Source of the DNA: Anaerolineae bacterium | GTDB lineage: Bacteria; Chloroflexota; Anaerolineae; JACIWR01 | DNA length: 14,200 nt | Direction of reading: 5' to 3' | Assembly (NCBI GenBank): GCA_021162125.1 | Contig: JAGGZG010000196.1 | Location: forward strand, 1-14,200 | Shown here: positions 1-7,166 of the stretch, piece after piece | Position numbering within the stretch: position 1 is the stretch's first letter | Layout: each line of letters opens with the position of its first letter | Program-made: the position numbers and the translations under genes | The notes under the pieces: generated by a model | Told to the model about the DNA's origin: nothing | What the model saw: only the letters and a program-made list of their open reading frames with translations | Database searches by the model: none

Positions 1-663
1 GCCCGCACCCGACACGACTACTCCCACGAGTATATCACTCGCAAGCTGATCGAGAACGACGTACTGGTGGTGATGACTGGCTGCGGGGCCATCGCCGCGG
101 CCAAGTACGGCCTCCTCTCCCCTGAGGCAGCGGAGCTTGCCGGACCGGGCTTGAGGGAGATATGCGAGACGGTGGGCATCCCACCGGTGCTGCACGTGGG
201 CTCTTGCGTGGATAACGCTCGCATCCTCACCACTCTGAGCCAGATGGCCACCGAGGGTGGGCTGGGTGAGGACATCGCTGACCTTCCGGCGGTGGGATTT
301 GCTCCGGAGTGGATGAGTGAGAAAGCCATCTCCATCGCCTCTTACTTCGTTGGCTCCGGCCTGTACACCATCATGGGCAGCGAGTCGCCGGTGGCTAACA
401 GTCCCATCGTGAATCGCTTCATCAGCGAGGGCTGGGAAGAGCGGATCGGGGGCAAACTGGAGTTCATCTCCGATCCCGAGGAGGCCGTCCAGAAGGCGCT
501 GGAGCACATTGACAAGAAGCGGGCCGCTCTGGGACTGGTGGAGTACGACCCCACTCGCTTTGGCCAGAGCGGCGACCGGCTCATGCGCCAATTCATAGAA
601 GCCATGGAAGCCGGCCTGCCGGTCAGCTTGTACAGTGCAAAGATCCCCGATTCGGCAAAGTAA
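1..663 (+). CDS. cooS: Anaerobic carbon monoxide dehydrogenase catalytic subunit, C-terminal part (5' truncated by window)
   Basis: This is the C-terminal 220 codons of the Ni-Fe CO dehydrogenase (CooS, also called AcsA when in complex with acetyl-CoA synthase), which interconverts CO2 and CO. The frame is open from base 1, so the gene begins outside the window. Two C-cluster cysteine motifs are visible: TGCGA (Cys at codon 28) and GSCVDNAR (Cys at codon 69). They correspond to Cys476 and Cys526 of Carboxydothermus CODH-II. The remaining ligands lie upstream of the window. Downstream come the family-typical segments APEWMSEKA and KKRAALGL. About 45 residues follow the point where, as I recall it, stand-alone CODH-II ends, so this protein has a C-terminal tail. 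The neighbour acsB makes the complex-forming (AcsA) role most likely. Identity is certain at family level. Confidence 0.95.
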   Translation, partial: ARTRHDYSHEYITRKLIENDVLVVMTGCGAIAAAKYGLLSPEAAELAGPGLREICETVGIPPVLHVGSCVDNARILTTLSQMATEGGLGEDIADLPAVGFAPEWMSEKAISIASYFVGSGLYTIMGSESPVANSPIVNRFISEGWEERIGGKLEFISDPEEAVQKALEHIDKKRAALGLVEYDPTRFGQSGDRLMRQFIEAMEAGLPVSLYSAKIPDSAK

Positions 664-764
664 TGGCGTCACCGGCATCTACCTTGTAAGGCCTTTGCCG
701 GAGTGTCTTTACAGGATCGCGAAGGAAGACAGAGCGTTGATCTTCTGTTTGAGCCATTCTGCGC

Positions 765-788
765 GGCTTGGATTGCCCAGTCCAAGCC
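765..788. promoter_or_regulatory. Dyad site 1 upstream of acsB (8-bp arms)
   Basis: GGCTTGGA (765-772) and TCCAAGCC (781-788) are perfect inverted arms around an 8-nt centre. The core TGGA-N8-TCCA is shared with sites at 797-812 and 10492-10507. It could be an operator half of a tandem pair, or an RNA hairpin downstream of cooS. There is no T-run, so it does not look like a classical terminator. Confidence 0.5.
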
Positions 789-795
789 ACAACCA

Positions 796-813
796 CTGGA
801 CTTGACAATCCAG
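796..813. promoter_or_regulatory. Dyad site 2 upstream of acsB, containing TTGACA
   Basis: CTGGA (796-800) and TCCAG (809-813) are inverted arms around CTTGACAA. The centre is 28 bp from the centre of site 1. The spacer carries an exact TTGACA. The sequence TGGACTTGACAATCCA differs from the site before acsE (TGGATTTGTCAATCCA) at only two positions, which argues for a common DNA-binding regulator. The inference rests on pattern alone. Confidence 0.5.
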
Positions 814-901
814 CGAGAGCAAAAATTGACATTGATGGCCGAAACGAGATCAAAGCCGAAGATAGCTTGACAGGAACTTTCTCTTGAAGGAGGAAAAATA
901 A

Positions 902-3184
902 ATGTCTCGATACATCGCCTCCGCTGCCATTCGTGGCGCTAACCGGATTGTTACAGAGGCAGAAAGTCTGTTGCAAAAAACCATCGCGGAACTGGGGCCT
1001 GATACCCCCATACAATTCCCCAACACCGCTTACTATCTGCCCGTCATCTACGGTTTTACCGGCATCGAGGTAGCGAAGCTGGGTGACCTGGTTCCCGTCC
1101 TGGAGATCTCCAGATCGCTCCTGCACCCCGAGCCCGATGAACGCATGTGGCTGCCCTACCTGGGCGAGACTCTGGACTGCGGCGTGGCCACCCTTTTCGC
1201 TGAAGAGGCCATCGAGGGAATCCGCTTCGCCCGTGGTGAGCAGCCGGAGCGCATTCCCGGCCTGCAGCTCACCGGTACCAGCTTCACCAGCCCGGACGCG
1301 GGAGAAGAAGGTGAGACTGGTGGGTACGCCAACGGCCCCATAGACGACATCCAGTTGCGCTCCTGGGGTATCCAGCTCGTGGATGGCCGTATGCCCGGTT
1401 TCGCGGCCATCATCGGCGCAGCCCGCTCCAACGAGGCGGCGGTGCAGATCATCCGTGAACTTCAGCAGCGTAACATTCTTATCTTCCTCTCCGGCAACGT
1501 CAATGGACGGAGCATCATCCACCAGTTGATGGAGGAGGGGGTGGAGATGGGCTACGATACTTACATCGTGCCCTTCGGCACCGATACTATCTCCGCCATC
1601 TACGCCGCCGGCTTTGCCACCCGTTCTGCCCTGACCTTTGGGGGTATGAAAGGTGGTCAGGCACGAGGTATGCTCCTCTACAACAAGTTCCGCGTCTTTG
1701 CTTTCGCCCTGGCTCTGGGCGAGGTGGACGACTTGAAGTATGCAACCGCTGCTGGCGTTCTTAACTATGGTTTCCCGGTCATCGCCGACACCGTCATCCC
1801 CCAGATTCTGCCCACCGGCGTGACACAGTACGAGCACGTCGTCTCCATGCCTTTCGACGACATCGAGGGTAAAGACGATGCCGAAAAAGCCAGGCGTCTG
1901 GTACAGCGCTGCATCGAGGTGCGTGGGGTCAAGGTCAAGATCACCGAGGTGCCTATCCCCGTGCCCTACGGCAGTGCTTTCGAGGGTGAGCGGGTGCGGC
2001 GGGCCGACATGCGCGTCGAGTTCGGCGGTAAAAAGTCTCGCGCCTTCGAGTACCTGAAGATGAGCCCCCTGGACGAAGTGGAGGACGGCAAGATCGAGGT
2101 CATTGGCCCTAGCTTCGATGACGTCGAAGTGGGGGGCTACATGGACATGGGGATCGTAGTCGAGGTGGCCGGGCGGAAGATGCAGGAGGACTTCGAGCCC
2201 GTGCTGGAGCGCCAGATTCACTACTTCATCAACGGCGCATCGGGCATCCAGCACATCGGCCAGCGCGACATCGCCTGGATCCGCATCAGTAAGACCGCCG
2301 CCGAGAAAGGGTTCACCCTGGAACACTTCGGTAAAATTCTCCATGCCCGTTTTCACGCCGACTTCGGAGCCATTGTGGACAAGGTGCAGATCACCATCAT
2401 CACCGAACCCGAGCTGTACGCTCAGTGGTTGGAGAAGGCGCGCGCGGCTTACGACTTCCGCAACAAGCGCCTGGCCGAGATGACCGACGAAAGCGTGGAT
2501 ACCTTTTATAGCTGTACCCTCTGCCAGAGCTTCGCACCCAACCACGTCTGCGTGGTCAGCCCGGAGCGACTGGGACTTTGCGGCGCTTACAACTGGCTGG
2601 ATTGCAAGGCGTCCTATCAGATTAACCCTACTGGACCAAACCAGCCCATCAAGAAGGGCACCTGTCTCGACCCGGTCAAGGGGTACTTCACAGGGGTCAA
2701 CGAATACGCTAAGTCAGCCTCCCACGGCACGGTGGAACAGGTGGCTATGTACTCCATCATGGAGAACCCGATGACGGCTTGCGGCTGTTTCGAGTGCATC
2801 ATGATGCTCATCCCCGAGGCCAACGGAGTCATGGTCGTCTCCCGCGAGGACCCGAGTATGACTCCCACCGGGATGACTTTTTCCACCCTGGCCGGCATGT
2901 GCGGCGGCGGCATCCAGACGCCTGGGGTGATGGGCATCGGCAAGTACTATCTGACGAGTAAGAAATTCATCTCCGCCGATGGTGGGTTCAAGCGCGTGGT
3001 GTGGATGTCCAGCTTCCTCAAAGAGAGTCTCGCCGAGGAACTCAAGGCCGTCTGCGAGCGGGAAGGCGACCCCGACCTGCTGGATAAAATCGCCGACGAG
3101 CGAGTAGCGACTACGGTAGAAGAACTGCTGCCTTTCCTGGAGGAAAAGGGACACCCGGCCCTGACTATGCCGCCCATATTCTAA
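902..3184 (+). CDS. acsB: Acetyl-CoA synthase (CODH/ACS complex, alpha subunit)
   Basis: It condenses a methyl group from the corrinoid iron-sulfur protein, CO from CODH and CoA into acetyl-CoA, in the cytoplasm. The 760 residues match the bacterial full-length type (Moorella AcsB is 729). The A-cluster ligands are all present: Cys538, Cys541, Cys550 and Cys560 bind the 4Fe-4S cubane, and Cys627-Gly-Cys629 holds the distal nickel. The spacings 3, 9, 10 and 67 are identical to Moorella Cys506/509/518/528/595. The N-terminal part (about residues 1-330) that contacts CODH and carries the CO tunnel is retained, unlike in archaeal CdhC. The ATG at 902 has AAGGAGG 8 nt upstream. It follows cooS after 238 bp and precedes two CBS genes. 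A stem-loop follows the stop codon. Confidence 0.98.
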   Translation: MSRYIASAAIRGANRIVTEAESLLQKTIAELGPDTPIQFPNTAYYLPVIYGFTGIEVAKLGDLVPVLEISRSLLHPEPDERMWLPYLGETLDCGVATLFAEEAIEGIRFARGEQPERIPGLQLTGTSFTSPDAGEEGETGGYANGPIDDIQLRSWGIQLVDGRMPGFAAIIGAARSNEAAVQIIRELQQRNILIFLSGNVNGRSIIHQLMEEGVEMGYDTYIVPFGTDTISAIYAAGFATRSALTFGGMKGGQARGMLLYNKFRVFAFALALGEVDDLKYATAAGVLNYGFPVIADTVIPQILPTGVTQYEHVVSMPFDDIEGKDDAEKARRLVQRCIEVRGVKVKITEVPIPVPYGSAFEGERVRRADMRVEFGGKKSRAFEYLKMSPLDEVEDGKIEVIGPSFDDVEVGGYMDMGIVVEVAGRKMQEDFEPVLERQIHYFINGASGIQHIGQRDIAWIRISKTAAEKGFTLEHFGKILHARFHADFGAIVDKVQITIITEPELYAQWLEKARAAYDFRNKRLAEMTDESVDTFYSCTLCQSFAPNHVCVVSPERLGLCGAYNWLDCKASYQINPTGPNQPIKKGTCLDPVKGYFTGVNEYAKSASHGTVEQVAMYSIMENPMTACGCFECIMMLIPEANGVMVVSREDPSMTPTGMTFSTLAGMCGGGIQTPGVMGIGKYYLTSKKFISADGGFKRVVWMSSFLKESLAEELKAVCEREGDPDLLDKIADERVATTVEELLPFLEEKGHPALTMPPIF

Positions 3185-3195
3185 TTTACACGACG

Positions 3196-3235
3196 AGGCC
3201 GGATGGGGGATCAATGCTGGTGCTCCATCCGGCCT
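3196..3235 (+). terminator. Stem-loop after acsB
   Basis: AGGCCGGATGG (3196-3206) pairs perfectly with CCATCCGGCCT (3225-3235). A further G-U and G-C pair extends it to 13 bp, with a 14-nt loop. It begins 11 nt after the acsB stop codon. No U-tract follows, so it may be a 3'-end stabiliser or attenuator between acsB and the CBS genes rather than a standard intrinsic terminator. Confidence 0.5.
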
Positions 3236-3348
3236 AGCACGGTACTGCGGTACGGCTATGGGGTGCGCGGTGACGAGCGCGCTGGCCCAGAACCCGCCCT
3301 CCGGGGCAGTAATGTGGGCGGATGCTGGTTGAGTCAAGGAGACCGATT

Positions 3349-3759
3349 ATGGCTGAGACAACGGTGGGCGACATCATGCACAAAGGTGTGATTGCCTGCA
3401 AGCCCGATACCCCCCTTCAGGAGGTAGTGCGCATCGTGGCCGATACCGACGTGCACGCTATCATCGTGGTGGATAGCCAGGGTGAGGTGCGAGGTATCAT
3501 TTCGCACTTCGACCTGATCAAATGCTACGGCACCGACCTCCATGACCGGAAGGCACAGGATATTATGACGCCCCAGGTCATTGACGTTGCGCCTACGGTC
3601 CCTGTATCCGAGGCGGTGAAGATAATGATCGAGCGCGACATCCACCGCCTGCTGGTCACGGAGATGACACCCAGTGGCAAACGACCGGTGGGCGTACTCT
3701 CTACCACCGATGTCGTGAAGCAGATGCGCGGGGCCCGCTGGGTGTGGTACATGGGTTAG
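3349..3759 (+). CDS. CBS-domain pair protein, first of tandem
   Basis: This is a small cytoplasmic protein (136 aa) made only of two CBS motifs (a Bateman module), about residues 5-60 and 69-130. Such modules usually bind AMP, ATP, S-adenosylmethionine or another adenosyl ligand and act as sensors. Visible hallmarks are DIM...TPLQEV, the strand-turn AIIVVD..GEVRGIIS..DL, then DIMTPQV and the second-half PVGVLSTTDVV. I chose the ATG at 3349 because AAGGAG (3336-3341) lies 7 nt before it; the in-frame ATG at 3322 has no such site. It is about 40% identical by eye, without gaps, to the next gene, so the two arose by duplication. There is no fused effector domain. A role in regulating the acetyl-CoA pathway is inferred only from position. 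Confidence 0.9.
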   Translation: MAETTVGDIMHKGVIACKPDTPLQEVVRIVADTDVHAIIVVDSQGEVRGIISHFDLIKCYGTDLHDRKAQDIMTPQVIDVAPTVPVSEAVKIMIERDIHRLLVTEMTPSGKRPVGVLSTTDVVKQMRGARWVWYMG

Positions 3760-3817
3760 CTGCCTGGGGGCGCAGCCTTATTGGGCGGCGACGCAGTAAG
3801 GGAAAGGTGGCAGGGCG

Positions 3818-4204
3818 ATGTCCAAATTTGTGCGCGACGTGATGAGCCGCTCCGTGATCACCTGTACGCCAGATACCCCTCTGGTCGAGGCTGCGCGGCG
3901 GATGACCGACAATCAAATCAACGCCCTCGTCGTCTTGGATGAGGACGGTGAGATATGTGGTCTGGTCTCTCGCACAGACCTGGTGCGAGTGTATAATCAG
4001 GATTATGCGGGCATGACGGTGGAGGATGTGATGACTCCCCACGTGACTACCGTTATTCCAGACATCCCGGTGGCCGCGGCAGCCCAACTCATGCTCGACA
4101 ACAAGGTTGATCGCCTGGTCATCGTCCATCCAAGGCCGGCCACACAACGGCCGGTAGGTGTCCTCTCCTTGAGCGACATCGTCAGAGAGATGGCCAGGGC
4201 ATAA
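3818..4204 (+). CDS. CBS-domain pair protein, second of tandem
   Basis: This 128-aa protein again consists only of a CBS pair: residues about 3-58 (DVMSRSVITCTPDTPL ... GLVSRTDLV) and 67-126 (DVMTPHV ... RPVGVLSLSDIV). The sequence TPDTPL and the RPVGVLS block are shared almost exactly with the gene 58 bp upstream. AAGGTGG (3804-3810) precedes the ATG by 7 nt, a moderately good ribosome binding site. The two paralogues could form a homo- or heterodimeric adenylate sensor; CBS modules usually pair as disks. The short gap suggests co-transcription with the upstream copy. The partner protein and ligand cannot be read from the sequence. Confidence 0.9.
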   Translation: MSKFVRDVMSRSVITCTPDTPLVEAARRMTDNQINALVVLDEDGEICGLVSRTDLVRVYNQDYAGMTVEDVMTPHVTTVIPDIPVAAAAQLMLDNKVDRLVIVHPRPATQRPVGVLSLSDIVREMARA

Positions 4205-4331
4205 CAGCAGGGTTGCGACAGGGGGCGTGCCTCCGGGGCCTCCGGCCAGCGTCCCCCTATGGGGATGCTCAAACCGGCCGCGTAGGCTTCGTCGTGAGCG
4301 CTCAGCCGGCACGCTCCCTCCCCCCCCTCAG

Positions 4332-4362
4332 TCCCCCCCGCGCGCTTCGCGCGCAGGGGGGA
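4332..4362. repeat. GC-rich hairpin
   Basis: A 7-bp outer stem (TCCCCCC, 4332-4338, with GGGGGGA, 4356-4362), one C/A mismatch, then a 6-bp inner stem GCGCGC (4340-4345 with 4349-4354) enclose the loop TTC. Very stable; no T-run follows. Hairpins of this C-run/GCGC type are often dispersed intergenic repeats, which a genome search would confirm or refute. Confidence 0.55.
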
Positions 4363-4372
4363 AGCTGGGGTG

Positions 4373-4416
4373 TTCACAAGTGCCTACTCGCCCGGACAAA
4401 AACCTACACTTGTGAA
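4373..4416. repeat. Small inverted-repeat element flanked by direct repeats
   Basis: TTCACAAGTG (4373-4382) and CACTTGTGAA (4407-4416) are perfect 10-bp inverted termini around 24 nt. The 9-bp sequence GCTGGGGTG occurs just before (4364-4372) and, two bases after the right end, again at 4419-4427. The arrangement resembles a miniature element with a near target duplication, but the two-base offset leaves this uncertain. Confidence 0.45.
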
Positions 4417-4532
4417 GGGCTGGGGTGGGGGGCAGACGCGGTTGCAGCCAGCGGGCTTTTACCGGGTAATGCTTGCAGTGAGATAGCTGATAACCACAGT
4501 GTTAAATCAATAAGTGAAGAAGGAGATAGCTA

Positions 4533-5501
4533 ATGCCTGTCACAGTTGAAATTCCCACAGAAAAATGGGCGGGCTCTGTGCGGGAGGTGACGTTAGGAGC
4601 TACCGCAGATGAGGGTGGAACCCGCACCAAAACTGTCACCGTCGGCGGAGAGACGTCGCTGCCTTTTTTGCACTTCGAGGGTAAATACCCCCACCCACCC
4701 GTCGTTGCCGTCGAGATCCAGGATAGCCATCCTGACGACTGGTCCCCTCTTCTTCTGGAAGCCTGGGGAGATGTCACGAAGGACCCGGCGGCGTGGGCGA
4801 AAAAGGCCGAGGAAATTGGCGCAGACCTGATTATGCTCAAGCTTCGTGGAACGGATAGCTCCGGCGCGGAGACCACAGCCGCGCAGGCCGTCGCCGTCGC
4901 CAAGGCAGTGCTGGAAGCGACCGGGCTGCCGCTCATCGTGCGCGGGCCAGGCCAGGCAGAGCGGGATAATGAGCTCCTGGTGGCCGTTGCCGAAGCCGCC
5001 AGCGGGGAGCGCATTGCCCTGGGGCTGTGTGAGGATAAGAATTATCGCACCATCGTCGCGGCGGCGCTGGCCCATAATCAGTTGGTCATCGCCAGCTCGC
5101 CCATCGACGTGAACCTGGCCAAGCAGCTTAACATCCTGATCAGCGACATGGCTCTGCCCCTGGAGCGCGTGTTGATGGATCCCACCACCGGCGCTTTGGG
5201 GTACGGCCTGGAATATTCCTTCTCGGTGATGGAGCGGTTGCGTCTAGCTGCTTTGCAAGGCGACAGCATGACCCAACAACCTATGATTTGCTTCGTCGGC
5301 GAAGAATCCTGGCGACAGAAGGAATCCAAGGTCGGTGAGGGCGTGCCCGAGACGTGGGGCGATTGGTACAAGCGCGCAGTGATGTGGGAGGCAACGACGG
5401 CCATCTCGCTCCTGAATGCCGGCGCTGACATCATTACACTGCGCCATCCGGACAACGTGCCTATCGTCCAGCGGGTCATTGAGAAGTTGATGGAAAGTTG
5501 A
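4533..5501 (+). CDS. acsD: Corrinoid iron-sulfur protein small subunit (CODH/ACS delta)
   Basis: This is the small subunit of the heterodimeric corrinoid iron-sulfur protein, which carries the methyl group from methyl-tetrahydrofolate to acetyl-CoA synthase. The 322-aa protein has the family N-terminus (residues about 1-60: KWAGSVREVTLGAT, then LPFLHFEG) followed by a TIM-barrel body with IQDSHPDDW, GADLIMLKLRGTD, LPLIVRGPGQ and the phosphate-site-like DPTTGALGYGLEY. The late segment NAGADIITLRHPDNV is also typical of the family. Length matches AcsD/CdhD proteins. The ATG at 4533 has AAGGAG 7 nt upstream. It is separated from its partner acsC by only a 66-codon membrane gene. No key segment appears missing. 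Confidence 0.96.
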   Translation: MPVTVEIPTEKWAGSVREVTLGATADEGGTRTKTVTVGGETSLPFLHFEGKYPHPPVVAVEIQDSHPDDWSPLLLEAWGDVTKDPAAWAKKAEEIGADLIMLKLRGTDSSGAETTAAQAVAVAKAVLEATGLPLIVRGPGQAERDNELLVAVAEAASGERIALGLCEDKNYRTIVAAALAHNQLVIASSPIDVNLAKQLNILISDMALPLERVLMDPTTGALGYGLEYSFSVMERLRLAALQGDSMTQQPMICFVGEESWRQKESKVGEGVPETWGDWYKRAVMWEATTAISLLNAGADIITLRHPDNVPIVQRVIEKLMES

Positions 5502-5540
5502 TAGCCGCCTGGGCATATTGGGAGGCAAGGGCGGACAGAG

Positions 5541-5741
5541 ATGAACTACCTGAGTTTGGCTGGCGGACTGCTTTTTATCGGTATCAGCGTGCTGGGCGTG
5601 TACAAGCCCAATTGGGTATGGGGACGGCCCCGCCCTGGTTTGACTCAGGCTCAGTTGCGCAGAGCAATCCGCCGCCGGCAGATCGGCACAGTAGTGTACT
5701 TCATCGTGGGTGCTTTGCTTCTGATGTTGAGCGTTCGGTGA
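5541..5741 (+). CDS. Small two-helix membrane protein between acsD and acsC
   Basis: This 66-aa protein has two predicted membrane helices, about residues 5-21 (LAGGLLFIGISVLGVY) and 49-65 (TVVYFIVGALLLMLSV). They are joined by a basic loop (GRPRPGLTQAQLRRAIRRRQ) that should lie in the cytoplasm, placing both ends outside. I do not recognise the family. It sits 39 bp after acsD and 55 bp before acsC, so it is probably co-transcribed with them. The ribosome site is weak: GGAGG at 5521-5525 lies 15 nt before the ATG. Coding status is supported by its clean membrane topology and its position. A role such as anchoring or electron delivery would be guesswork. Confidence 0.65.
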   Translation: MNYLSLAGGLLFIGISVLGVYKPNWVWGRPRPGLTQAQLRRAIRRRQIGTVVYFIVGALLLMLSVR

Positions 5742-5796
5742 ACTTCGACGAACTTCGGTATCCTGCCAAGTTTCGATTAATAAAGGAGAGGTTGTT

Positions 5797-7152
5797 ATGG
5801 GACTTTCCGGCCTGGCAATCTATAAGCTATTGCCCAAAACCAACTGCAAGGAATGTGGTTTCCCCACCTGTCTGGCTTTTGCCATGAAACTTTCGCAGAA
5901 GCAAGCGGATCTCTCGGCCTGCCCTTACATCTCGGAAGAGGCCAAGTCTGCGCTGGCTGCCGCCTCTGCCCCGCCTATCCGCTTGATCACCGTGGGCAGC
6001 GGCGACAACAAGGTCGAGGTTGGCAACGAGACGGTGCTGTTCCGCCACGAGAAGACTTTCTACCACCCGCCGGGCCTCTTCGTGCGCGTAAAAGACACCC
6101 AGCCTTTGGCCGAGGTGGAAGAGACAGTAGCCCAGGTGGACGGTTACACGGTGGAGCGGGTGGGCATGGATCTGCGCCTCAATGGCATTGCCGTAGAAAA
6201 TGCTTCCGGCAAAGCGGATGTCTTTGCCACATGTGTAGAAGCGGTTAGGAGCAAAACCCAACTCCCAATCATCCTCGTGGCCGATGACCCCACCGCTATG
6301 AAAGCCGGGTTGGAGAAGCTTGATGGCAGCACTCCACTGCTTCATGCTGCCACAGCGGACAACTGGGAAGCGATGGCGGCCCTGGCTAAAGAGTACAAGA
6401 GCCCCATCGTGGCCCAGGTGCCGGATGGGGACCTGACTGCTCTGGCGAATCTGGCGGAGCAGATAAAGGGCGCTGGCGTGGAGGACATCGTCCTGGATCC
6501 CGGCACGCGGGGCTTTGCCGATTCGCTGGCCGCGCTCACCCAGATTCGTCGCCTGGCTCTGAAGAAAAATTTCCGCCCGCTGGGCTATCCCGTGATCACA
6601 TTCCCCGGCGAGGGCACGGATTCCGAAGCCGAAGAAGTGATGCTAGCTAGTGAGCACATCGCCAAATACGCTAGTCTCATCGTCCTCGATCACTTTGACC
6701 CGGCCACGGCCTACATCCTGCTCACACTGCGCCTGAACATCTACACCGACCCGCAGAAACCCATCCAGGTCAGCCCTGGCCTCTACGAGATCAACGGCCC
6801 CGGCCCGGATTCGCCGCTTTTGACCACCACCAACTTCTCGCTTACCTACTTCAGCGTGGCTGGCGAGGTGGATGGCAGTGGTGTGCCTTCCTGGCTGCTC
6901 ATTACCGACTCCGAAGGGATGAGCGTGCTCACCGCGTGGGCAGCAGGCAATTTCGACGCCGAGATTATCGCCAAAGCGGTGAAGACTTTTGGTGTGGAGA
7001 ACAAAATCGGCCACCGTAAGATCGTCATCCCTGGCGCTGTGGCCGTGATCTCCGGCGAGCTGGAGGAAGAACTACCCGGTTGGGAGATTAAAGTCGGCCC
7101 GCGCGAGGCGGTGGACATCCCGGTCTACCTGAAGAACGTGTGGAAGAATTAA
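5797..7152 (+). CDS. acsC: Corrinoid iron-sulfur protein large subunit (CODH/ACS gamma)
   Basis: This is the large subunit of the corrinoid iron-sulfur protein. It binds the cobalamin that accepts and donates the methyl group, and a low-potential 4Fe-4S cluster used to keep the cobalt reduced. The 451 residues match the Moorella length (446). The N-terminal cluster domain shows Cys17, Cys20, Cys25 and Cys42 (NCKECGFPTCLAFA ... ACPY), the same numbering as Moorella AcsC. A TIM-barrel domain follows (about residues 90-320, with VEDIVLDPGTRGF), then a C-terminal cobalamin-binding Rossmann domain (about 330-450, including LLITDSEGMSVLTAWAAG). The ATG at 5797 has AAGGAG 8 nt upstream. It pairs with AcsD and is the substrate of AcsE and AcsV. 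Confidence 0.97.
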   Translation: MGLSGLAIYKLLPKTNCKECGFPTCLAFAMKLSQKQADLSACPYISEEAKSALAAASAPPIRLITVGSGDNKVEVGNETVLFRHEKTFYHPPGLFVRVKDTQPLAEVEETVAQVDGYTVERVGMDLRLNGIAVENASGKADVFATCVEAVRSKTQLPIILVADDPTAMKAGLEKLDGSTPLLHAATADNWEAMAALAKEYKSPIVAQVPDGDLTALANLAEQIKGAGVEDIVLDPGTRGFADSLAALTQIRRLALKKNFRPLGYPVITFPGEGTDSEAEEVMLASEHIAKYASLIVLDHFDPATAYILLTLRLNIYTDPQKPIQVSPGLYEINGPGPDSPLLTTTNFSLTYFSVAGEVDGSGVPSWLLITDSEGMSVLTAWAAGNFDAEIIAKAVKTFGVENKIGHRKIVIPGAVAVISGELEEELPGWEIKVGPREAVDIPVYLKNVWKN

Positions 7153-7166
7153 CACCGACGTGCTCA

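Larger units (their letters stand above)
664..901. promoter_or_regulatory. cooS-acsB intergenic region with dyads and TTGACA boxes
   Basis: This 238-bp non-coding stretch holds two TGGA-N8-TCCA dyads, listed separately. It also holds three exact TTGACA hexamers, at 802-807, 826-831 and 867-872. None has a convincing TATAAT-like partner at 16-18 bp; the best, GATCAA at 848-853 behind the 826 box, matches only 3 of 6. A promoter for acsB is therefore plausible but not demonstrated. The ribosome binding site AAGGAGG (887-893) lies 8 nt before the acsB ATG and is near-perfect. Confidence 0.5.
4205..4532. other. Non-coding stretch rich in GC inverted repeats before acsD
   Basis: No gene is supported in these 328 bp. 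Contents from left to right: a G/C-rich segment with small hairpins such as TCCCC-N4-GGGGA (4252-4265); a long GC hairpin (4332-4362); an inverted repeat (4373-4416) flanked by direct copies of GCTGGGGTG (4364-4372 and 4419-4427); a weak promoter-like pair, TTGCAG (4442-4447) and GGTAAT (4465-4470) with 17-bp spacing; and AAGGAG (4520-4525), 7 nt before the acsD start. The stretch probably separates two transcription or processing units, and the repeats look mobile in origin. Confidence 0.6.

Noticed and set aside
623..2545. 640-codon open frame on the minus strand opposite acsB
   Set aside because: acsB is certain on the plus strand, with every A-cluster residue present. The reverse frame is open because of its high GC codon pattern; its translation is low-complexity and matches no family I know.
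3322..3348. Earlier ATG for the first CBS protein
   Set aside because: It has no Shine-Dalgarno site, while the ATG at 3349 has AAGGAG at 7 nt and aligns with the second copy's start.
4205..4532. CRISPR array or riboswitch in the long gap before acsD
   Set aside because: The repeats are inverted and differ from each other, without regular spacers. I could not draw a cobalamin or other known riboswitch core.
5498..5887. 129-codon plus-strand frame between acsD and acsC
   Set aside because: It overlaps both the two-helix protein and the start of acsC in another frame; it has no ribosome site or domain.
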